64,000 nucleotides of DNA from Paratinospora sagittata. Lineage: Eukaryota > Streptophyta > Magnoliopsida > Ranunculales > Menispermaceae. Made by a program: the position numbers and the translations under genes. Shown in pieces: positions 41,201-51,700 of this stretch. How positions within the stretch are numbered: position 1 is the stretch's first letter; each line of letters starts with the position of its first letter. The stretch spans positions 15,485,519-15,549,518 of the forward strand of contig CM069608.1 in NCBI GenBank assembly GCA_035771175.1, read 5' to 3'. A model generated the notes under the pieces. The model saw nothing but the letters and a program-made list of their open reading frames with translations. It did no database searches and was not told the origin of the DNA.

Positions 41201-44200
41201 TCAGCAAAAGAATGAATGTTTGGCACAGCTGAAACAATAAGGTTGCTCCTCTTGGCCTCTTTGGATTTTTCAAATGGATATGAAATCACTAACACCAAAT
41301 TCGAGAGCCTTTCTCAATTAAGATGATTGTATGGTAAATTTCGATCCTTTTCAAAGAGGAAAACGACTAAACTTCAAATAGTTTTTTAGCGCAAGATTTT
41401 TCAAAGTTCTTTTTCCAACGGTTCAAAGTTGTAAACATATAGAAGTGCTGGTTTGGGATTTCAATCTCCCAAAAACCCTAATTGCTTCGTTTGAAATGGA
41501 GTTAGCAAAGACGTTGGAAAAATCTGTCAAAACTAAGCATACACGAAAATAGCAAAGTCTCAGAAAAATGGCAGTTCGCACAAGTGAGACGGTTGTTTTT
41601 CTGACAGGTGTTTATGAGCATCCTGAAGCTCTTCAGCGTCCTGAAAAGTTAAAGTCCAGAAGACTTAACTTTCACTTGAGCGTCCTGAAGGAATGTCAAC
41701 CCGAGAGCAAGTTGAACACAGTCAATTCAAGAAGGGCGCTACTCAACTTGTGCATCCTGTCGAAACATGCTCTAAGACTTTCTCAGAAATCTTGAGCATC
41801 CTGAACAATAGGAGCGTCCTATCGGACTGCACTCCAAGATTTCCCATAAATTTTGAGCATCACATAGCATCAATAGCGTCCTGCAGTGTAGGCCTGATTT
41901 CAAGTGCACTGGCCACTGCTTAAGCGTCCTAAACGCCATGAGCATCCTGCTCGACACTTATAAAAATTCAACTGTTTTTCCATTTTGAAATCCGATGAAT
42001 CAAATCGATCTTGGCACACTTCGGATCAAATCAAATGAACATAGATCATTTAGAGAATTTGAAATTCATTTGAAATCATTTGAATCGGTCAATGAAATTC
42101 ATTTTCATCAAGAATCAAATACTTTGAAATCGATGAAAATGCAATTCGAAAAACTTCAAGATGTATGATGACGATGTTGAACAAATTCTAGATGAGATTC
42201 TACAAGCCTAAAGATATTCTAGACAAACTGAAACAGTTACAATATCATGCAATGTTTTAGAATTATCCAACTTGATCTCCATCTTGATTTGATAGATCTT
42301 CATAAACGTTTCTTTCCACATAGCGGATATTTCTTCATAGAGTTTGTGATCATCAAAATATGATTTGAAATTACAGTATAGAATGTGGTTTGTAATCATC
42401 AAAACATCTCTTATATGGGTCATGAAGGTTCTTGGTTCAACACATGTAACATTCATGATGAACTATACTTTTCATAAATAAAATGGAAGTTCAACTAGCA
42501 TAGATGTTATAAAAGAGAACAAACAAACATAAAGTCAACAAGCAACAACCTTCAAACTAATAGGACCTTTCAACATATCACCACATCGAATTTGCCATAA
42601 ATCCACTTGATTTAACAAGCCCAGCAGTAACTCCATTTCTGGCAGTTGGACATGAAGTTCTGACATCTATTTCAAAAAATAAAAAATGATTGTATTAAAA
42701 ATAGCAAGAAACACTGATAATGAGGTGTAGATAGTATTGGGGCTTAATTCAATACACAAACAGGCTTACCTCTGATTTTAACTTTTGAAGAATATCAACC
42801 TCAATTTTGGTGGATCCCATCATTGATATACATTTCCTCAGACAAGCTAACCAAGTCTGAAAAATAATGATAAACTAATGTTATCAACATGAAATATGTA
42901 TAACTCGAGAATTTTAAAAAATAATAATAAGGAAACAAAAAGTAAATGCAGAAAAGTAGTTGTAAGTCTAAAAACTGAAACATAAACTACGTAGAAACTA
43001 GACAGACCCAATAACACCAATAATGATATGAAATTATTAATAAGTTTTACCTGGCACTAATACATGTGAGACATCTTAAATTGGCTAATGCTACCAATGG
43101 AACAAAAGTTTCTCCCAGATCATTAGTTTTTAGGTGAACCAACAATAGCACTTCGTTGGATAGAAGGTCTTCAGTTAAGGAAATAAGTGTCATCAAGTGC
43201 GTCAGAAAGAATTTAGCGGAGGGTGATACGGCCTTGCAAAGCCTTGTTCCAACTACTCAAAGAGATCTTGCTTTGTTTTTTTTATTTTTTGAAAAGAAAC
43301 TAGTAAATAATATAAATTAATTGTAATTACAAGTGTAACCTCCATATGAGGAAAAGACCACAAAACCCCTTAAGATTCAAGAACATTTGACCACCCTCTT
43401 GCCCAATCATTAAAAGAATATCCCCTAGACAATTTACTATTTGCCAACCAAAAGGTTGCTAAAAAATGAGAACTCTCCCACACATGATGTGCAAAACACT
43501 CCTCCCCCCTTAAAAAACCTTCTATTTCTTTCCTTCCACATCGACTAGAGGACTGCTAAACAAACCACCCTCCAATATTTTTGCCACTCCGGTACAATAC
43601 TATCACTGAAAGGGAAGATATCAATCCCTAGTACTGCACCCCCAATCGATTCCACAACTGGAAAATGCATCTGCCATCTATGCCACAGTTTTTCTATGAA
43701 CGGGCAATGCCAACAAATATGATGAATGGACCCCAATGCCTGTCTGCACAAATAACACCAATAGGGAGAAATAGCCATATTCAGGAATCTCTTTTGGTGC
43801 ACATTGCCCGTGTTCATCTTCCCGAGAGTAGTTACCCATCCCAAAAATTTAACTTTTGATGGGGCATGTGCTTTCCATATTGATTGGTGGTTCTGGAGTG
43901 TAGGCAGAGATGGGTTATCAAGAAGAATGGCACAAAAGGATTTAGTCAAGAATAGCCTAGATGGGTCCCATGGCCAACATATTCTATCCTCTTCGCCCAA
44001 AAAGTGATATCCCTCCACCAAACTGTGGAGAGCATTACGCTCCTCCAACTCTCTCCTTCTAACATCCCTACGAAAATGAAAATTCCAAATTTGTGAAACC
44101 CCTTCCCCAAGTGGTGGAATCTGTAAGAATTCAAAGGCTAACTTGTTATGGAATGTTGATAGGCGGTATAGGTTTGGAAATAAGGTTTCAAAGCTGGATG

Positions 44201-45648
44201 TACCACACCATGCATCCTCCCAAAATTGAATTATCCCCCAATTACCCAATTTAAATCTAATCCTATGGACTTCCAAGGGTTCTTGTAGGTTGATCTACTA
44301 GCAAGGCTAGCATCCCTAAGATTGCACCTCAGACCATGTCTGCTCCTAATGATTCTCCCCCACAAATTGTCCTGCTCCAATGGAAATCTCCATAGCCTCT
44401 TCCCACCAGTGCTTTGCTCATTGTGATAACATTCCCAATAGCCAGCCCCCCTTGTTCCACCCTCCTTTGAACAATGCTCCACGCCACCAGGTGAGACCTA
44501 CAATTCTTCTCTGATAAGTATCTGATTCAAGAAACTGAAAACTGTAAAGAACTGAAAGAAAGGAATTTGAATGAATGGAAAGAAACTGTTTTTTTCTTAT
44601 TTCCCACTTTCAAGAATACAAGAATGTCATGTCTCTTCTCTTCTCTCTGTATTTTTACTTCAGTCATGTAGTTACAAAAATGCCCTTCACATATCTTTAC
44701 AACCCAATTACAATAGAATGAATTACAACTATAAATTAGTTACAACTAACAAAGAATGAATTACAACCAATTGTATACAAAAGAATGAATTACAACTAAT
44801 TGTATATACTGCACTATCCCGAAAATTATCAAACCACTCCATCTACTATCTCTATTGTTGTTCCATCACTCGTCTCAGTTGCCATTCTTCTTCTTTCCTG
44901 CTCGAGTACACTTGATGCACCGGAGGCCTATCATTCTCTTCATTTTTCCATAAAAAATCTCTAATCAATTTGTCTAATCGAGTTGCAACCTTCACTGGTA
45001 CCTTGAACACAGATAAGAAATAAGTGGGCAGCACATCCAGAACTAATCTGATTAAGGTCAAGCGACCTCCCTTTGAGAAGAAACATCTCCTCCATCCACC
45101 AAGTCTTCGAGAGACCTTAGCCACCATTGGTTCCCAAAAATCCAGCTTTGATGGTTTGCCCGCTAAAGGCATGCCCAAGTATTTCATTGGCCATGAAGAT
45201 GCAGAGCACCCAATCCGACTTGCAATCTCTTGAACCCTATTGGCTCTAGCATTTCTTCCCGAAATTTGACGTTTTGACAAGTTGATTGCCATCCCAGAAA
45301 TCCAGCAGAAGCATTTTACAAGCATGATAGCATTGTAGATGCTAGCCTCATCCCCTTCAACAAAGATGATAGTATCATCTGCAAACTGAAGGTGTGAAAC
45401 TTCAACCCTCTCCCTTTCAATAGTAAAGCCTCGTAATAACTCCGCGTCCTTTGCCTTATCCATCATCCTACCAAAGACATCCGCCACCAATGTGAACAGA
45501 AACGAAGACAAAGGATCCAGTGTTGTCAAGGCAAAAAGGCGGTGGTAGGCGGTAAACCTTAATTAGGTAAGGGGGGCCTAGGCGGGATATAAAATATTTA
45601 TTTAGAGGTCCCTGAAAAATTTACTTATTTATTCATTGATCCCTCACT

Positions 45649-45711
<63 letters not shown>

Positions 45712-48700
45712 ATTATTAATTTAATTTAGAAGTTGAAGTGGACGAAGGGAGAGGATTTCGCAGTTTTTAACAAAAAAGAAAGAAATTAAAAAACCCTTTT
45801 AAAAAAATATTTGCTTAGACCTCCCCAAACCGCCTAGACGGTGGTCTAGGCGGTGCCACTACCCAAGGGGCCTAGGCGCCACCTTGACAACACTGAAAGG
45901 ATCACTCTGCCGCAACCCCCTCTTGCTTTTTATCTTTCCCCTTTGCCTATCATTAATAAAGATAGAGTATGACACCGACTTCAGGCATCCCTGTATCCAC
46001 TTCCTCCATCTTGGACCAAAACCCTTTTCCTTGAAGACAAAGTTCAGGAACTTCCAGTTCACCCTATCACATGCCTTTGCAAAATCAAGTTTGAATACAA
46101 GCCCCTCCTTCCTTGCACATCTATACTCCTCAATGATTTCATTAGCAATCAATACTACATTAGTACATTGTCTTCCTTAAACAAAGGCCATCTGAGTATC
46201 CACCACTATCTTGTGTACCACCTTCTTCAACCTATTCGCTAACACCTTAGCAATGATCTTATACAAGCTAGTGGCAAGAATAATGGTGCGATAGTTGGCC
46301 ACCTTTCTTGAGCAAGTCTTCTTTTGGGATAAAGCAAATGAATGTTTCGTTAATACACCCATTAATAACTCCATCATTGAAAAACTCCACCATCACCTTC
46401 ATAATGTCATCTTTGACTGTCTCCCAATTCTTCTGGAAGAAAATTAAAGACATACGATCTGGACCTAGAGCCTTAGAGCCTTCGCAATCAAAAATTGATG
46501 GATACACTTCCTCAACACTAAACGGGTGCTCTAGCACCAGTCGATCCTCCTCCTCTATTGGGCACCAATCAATCCCATTCATCACCCAAGCTGAGCCATC
46601 ATGCTACGAGAATCAGTCTTGATAGTAGTTAATGATCATCTTCTCAATCTCCTCCTCATCTTCCACTAGGGACTCGTCCTCCAACTCCAACTTGGAAATA
46701 GTATTGGCAGCCCGTCTCCCACTCATTACTCTATGGAAATATTTTGAATTAGCATCTCCCTCCCTTAGCCATTTAACTTTGAATTGTTGGATAGCGTTTC
46801 TGTCTTCTTTAATGCACAACTGCCAATACTTTGCCTTTAGCTCATATCTACATCGAGCCATAGTCTCAAACCATCTTGGCCCCACTTCTTCCCTATCCAG
46901 GTCTTGCACAGTTTTCTCAAGAACCCTCCTTCTAGTAGCCTCGCCACCCAAGATCTCCAATCCCCACACCCACAGTCTATTCTTAATAAGTTTTAATTAC
47001 TGCATGAACTTGTAACCCTCCCAACCCATCAAAGCATCTTCACTCCACCACTGCTCAACCCTTGATTTGAATTCCACATGCTCAGCCAATCTACTATCAA
47101 ACCGAAATGGTGACGAGCTCCATTTCGCCTTAGTAGTATCTAAGGTCACTGGCGAATGATCGGATACCAACCGGCATCGCATTTTTGTTTAGGAACGAAA
47201 ACATTTCCATCCATTCAGAACCCGCCAAGATTGTGTCCAGCCTACAGCATACCAGAGTGGATATGAAATTTGACCATGTAAATGCCCTATTGAAGAGAGG
47301 TGCATCATTAAGCTCTAACTCACTGATAATTGCATCAAAATCCCTCATACTTCTTGTTACACGGTCGCTATTCCACTTCTTCGAGAGTGTCCTTACCACA
47401 TTGAAATCACCCTCCATACACCATTTGGGACCACATACACTGCCTAGCAATTTCATCCCAAAATCATGATCTAAGTCTTCTCTCATTTGGTCCATAAATT
47501 GCCGACAACCACCATTTTGGGCCCCCAACTACTTCTATTTTTATGGACACAGAGAATTCCTCAATTAGCTGCTCAAAACACAGCAGCACTTTAGAATCCC
47601 ATGCGATAAGTAGTCCTCCAGTAGAGCCAACAGCTGGAAGACAAGCCCATTCCTTAAATCTCAACTGCCATAAAGATCCAATCAAATCCCTATCCATTTG
47701 CACTTTTTCCACCTGTTGCAAAATGACCATATCCAGGCAAAGCTTCCCAATTAAGCTCTTGATCATCCTCCTTTTATCCGTAGAACAACAACCCCTAATA
47801 TTCCAAGTCAAGATCTTCATTGATAACCAAACACACCCCTTAAAACCTTCAGTCAGCAAACCACAACCTCACAGACTGTCTCACGGCAAGCTATTCGCCA
47901 CCACCTTCGAACTTGCCTCATCCACCTCCTTTTCAAGACTAATCAAATACAGCTGCATCTTCTGCATAAAGGTAATCACTTCCGCTCTTGTCAGGACTCC
48001 ATTATTCATACACGCCCCTGGCGCAAATGCTGCACCAACCATACCGCCCTCTGTTGATCCCCCATCATTTTGTCTAGCCTCCTCGCTTCGAACTTGATTG
48101 AATGTAGCCGACAAGGTGCAATCTGAAGGGATGCTAAGGTAATGGGTTCTACTGGTTTGGTCTTTATTAGGACACTCTTCAAGCACACCCTGCACGTTAG
48201 GACTGGGAGAGGGCAAAGGGACAGAAGGTGTAGGAGAAGCACAATGCCCATCAAAATCTAAATTTGATATACGTACCTGTCTCTCGGGAGTCATCTTCGT
48301 CTGATGTTGCTCAAAAAGTCCTGGGAGATTCAATTCGTCGACCCACAATCTCTTGCATCCGTTCCCTTCCAATTCGAAACCATCATCCGACGAGTTGCTC
48401 TCATACTGAGATGACTCTGCCGCTAGAGAATCACAAACTCTTTAATCTTCTAAAAGTCCCTCACTGTTGCTCGCCCCCAGTGAAATTCTGCCAACAAACA
48501 CATTGTTTCGATTCCCAGTTCTCACTCCATCCCTATCAATGCGATCCTCCTCCGAAACCCCTTGTCTAGAGCGTCTTCTTCTTCTACATACCTTCAACGT
48601 TCCAGCCCCAACGAACTCATTGTCGTGGCCCTTCAAATCTGCTTTCACCAGGTCAACATCGCACACCATCTTCTCCTGTCTTTTCTCACCCCCCTGCTCA

Positions 48701-51700
48701 TCAATTGCAACTCCCAACTGTGAAACTGTTTTGGATAGAATCCTCCGAATTGACTTTATCCTATGTAAATTAGCGGGCTCAAAGTAAAATAATTGCTCGG
48801 CCCATGATTTATACCCCCCTTTCAGAGCTTGAACTTGGACTCCTATGCTCCTTGATCTGGTTTCAACTGGGCTTGAAGACATCTAGGCCCGCACATGATT
48901 AGAACCTTAGTCTGGGCTTTGAAGACATCTGGGCTCGCTCGTGGGTAAAGCCTTCTTCTGGGCTTGTGCGCCTAAGCCCATTTCGCTCATCTCCCTCTTG
49001 TTCAGCCAACACAGACCATCAACGCATGTCTCAATTCTAACAGACGACCACCTGTCGCAGCACCATCTTCCTTACTCAACACGTTACCAGATAACAAATC
49101 TTTCTCTCCACGTGTCGAATTTCCCATAATCCATTCTCTGGCCTAGGCAGCAACTCTTGTCCTACCTCCAGACTGTTCCCCTTCGTACTCTACATCTGGT
49201 CCAGTACTTCACCGACGCACTGCAATCCTCCGTTCCAACGATTTTTCGGTCATCTTCTCCGGCAGCCCTATTCACGTTTTTTCTCTTCTCAACCCATCTA
49301 CCCAAGTTGAACAGCCTGATTTTGAACTTCAGCTTACCATCGATAACCTCCATACTTCCGACTGGAAACCACCCGACCCACCCATAACTCTCCACCTCAC
49401 CAAATCGAAGGATTTTTTGGCCAAGGTGTTGGTATCGATATCAAGAACACCTCAGCACATCTTCCCAATCCTTTACAACATCTCATGGCTCCAAGATTCG
49501 ATTGGTATACCTTCCACCCACAACCAACCGCTAGAGCAGCGAATATATCTATTTTCTCATTGAAGGTTTTTTTCCCATTCCAGCATTGTGAATGTAGCAT
49601 CCTCGCACACCATTTTTTCTTTTAACAATAAATTTTCCTGCTCCACGGTAGCACAGTGAAAATATGCTCGGTCTATACTTATCGGAGCAACATGAACCGT
49701 CCGAACAATCTTAGAAGAAATTTCACGTTCATTGGTACAGCATTGGTCAGTAGACCGATAACCAACCAACCCTAAATTTGTTTGTTGTTGTGCTTCCTTC
49801 GTCTACACCGTGACTCACTAATTCCCTCTCGATGCATTTTGAACACTTCTATTCTTTTTGTTCATCCCTCCAGACATAATATTGTTCACACACTCCTGCA
49901 GAGAAGCCCATTGCGAGAAGTCTCGTTCGTTAAGAATGAAAATCACCCGTTAAGCACCGTTTTCCACCTTCGTGATTCTTAAAACCCCCCACTGTTGCCA
50001 ATCAAGGCATTGGCTCGCTGGTTCGGGAGGAGGGCGGAAGACTTCGACTAACACAGAGGTCTGGAGTTCGATTCCTAGATTGGCGAGATTAAATTTCCTA
50101 GTTTATCCGGACTAATGCGTGGTGGGTGCGTGAGGTCCCGGTGGACTAGTCTGGCATTGGGCATTAAGTGCATGGAGCTGGGATACCACTGTATCAAAAA
50201 AAAACCCATTGTTATTTGTGAATGTTTTCGCTAGAGTAAAGAAACTTTTGCTCCTATGAATCCTTTTGAAGCTCCCATCCCTCTTCTCCTTAATAGCTTT
50301 TGCAAATGATTTAGCCAACTAATCCGTCGTGCCTAAATCGATAGCGACTAAGAACGTGAGATTCTTTGTGACTTCCTCAATGATAACCGACCCCCCGTCC
50401 TTCGATAACCACACTCTAAATCGTTTACGATCCAATTTAAAAGTGTGGGTAAACTGAGCATTCGATGACTTGTTGTCGCCCCAAGACTGATCACCCTTCT
50501 TCCATTTCCGTCGATCGAAGTTCATTCGATCCTTCCCATATCGACCCTCCACTCCCCTTTTTCACGTCGCCCATTCCGTCCATTCCGTCAATCGTTCTGC
50601 CCGTTTCGTGCATTCCGTCGCATACTCATGAGTCACTCAAGGGTTGGCAATAGTCCAGTACAAAAAATATAAAAAATCAAAAATCAAAATCAAAAAATCA
50701 AAAAGTTTTGCATTTGTCTTGCCCTTAACAAAAGCACAAGTTACATCACCTTGATCATTGTTGTGCAGTTCCCTTGTCTTTGTTTGATGTCAGCAAAATA
50801 TATCAACTGGTTGTGCCTCCTCTTATCAATAATTGGTGATACGCGCAATAAGCTTTCAAGAATTCAATTAAACTTTAATCTATTTCAATTTGTTCCATCT
50901 AAACATTATCACCTCAGCTGCATTCATTCTATGTATGAATAGCATCTTTGTTGCTTCCAATTATGATCCATAAATCATGGTGGATCATACTGTTGTGCCC
51001 GATAAAATTTTCCCCTCAATGCATATTTTTTGTTTATTGCACAAAAGTTCAACATGCACTTTTGTACATCATCTACTACCTTCCAAATTTTGTGTAACAT
51101 TTTCTTCAAAATCTACCCTTCTTACAAATAATTAACGAAGGTACACAAACAAGAGATAACGCTGAACTCTAGTGTAGATAAGCAGCAAGTACCCATTAGC
51201 CATTTGTTTGGCCACTTGTTATAATGATCTTCTTAAGTACATTTTTAGTTTTTTTTTTTTTTTTTGGAAGCTATTTTCTTAAAAACATTATTTAACTAGA
51301 ATATGCCAGTTAACATCTATGATACATTTCCAAATGTCTAAGAGGATGCCATCTAGGCTTACTGTCATTCAAAATTCATCGTTCTCAAACATTCTCTGAC
51401 TTGAAACAATTAAAACTCGGCATAGCAATGCTTTTCACTCCCATTAATGGCACTAATTCCTGAAGTGAAAATAGCTACAATCTGCATTTTAAAAGGAAAA
51501 CAAAACAAAAACTCATTGAGCTTTCTTTCATGTCCATAGGATGAGGCTCCCCTTTTGGAAAGGATGAATAGAAACTTCCTATGGAAGGGAGAGGTTGGTG
51601 TTTGGCAATACTCGTGCGCAAAATACAGCATTGGTGGGCAAATGGTTATAGAGGCTTCCTCATGAACAGGATGCTCTTTGGGTTTGAGTCATCATGGCTA

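Larger units (their letters stand above)
43545..47820 (-). pseudogene. L1 ORF2: endonuclease, reverse transcriptase, zinc-binding region
   Basis: It starts MKILTWNIRGCCSTDKRRMI at 47820. The endonuclease continues through WWLSAIYGPN, and SDHSPVTLD near 47160. Reverse transcriptase has SKALGPDRMSLIFFQKNW, KLDFAKACDRVNW, RGLRQSDP and, past the MITE, SFLFTLVADV, LQFADDTIIF (about 45366-45390) and YLGMPLAGKPSKLDFWEP. The tail at 43560-44130 has WKAHAPSKVKFLGW and C-x2-C...H-x4-C. An in-frame TAA near 46176 and several frameshifts inactivate it, in addition to the insertions. Confidence 0.88.
43274..50655 (-). mobile_element. Nearly full-length L1 LINE carrying three nested insertions
   Basis: Reading from about 50655: an ORF1-like region (50552 to 47881), then ORF2 with endonuclease, reverse transcriptase and zinc-binding tail (47820 to 43545), then a short 3' region and a poly(A) run (43274-43290). 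Inserted are a solo LTR (44512-44884), a hAT MITE (45518-45895) and a SINE (50005-50204). The order and strand are continuous across all three, which shows it is one element. It lies in the 17.3-kb intron in the same direction as the gene. Confidence 0.86.

Noticed and set aside
41568..41957. Frames on both strands at 41568-41957
   Set aside because: They arise from the GAGCRTCCTGAA motif array within the solo LTR.
47543..48097. 184-codon plus-strand frame opposite the L1 ORF1/ORF2 junction
   Set aside because: It is the antisense shadow of L1 coding sequence; the minus strand carries the recognisable endonuclease start.
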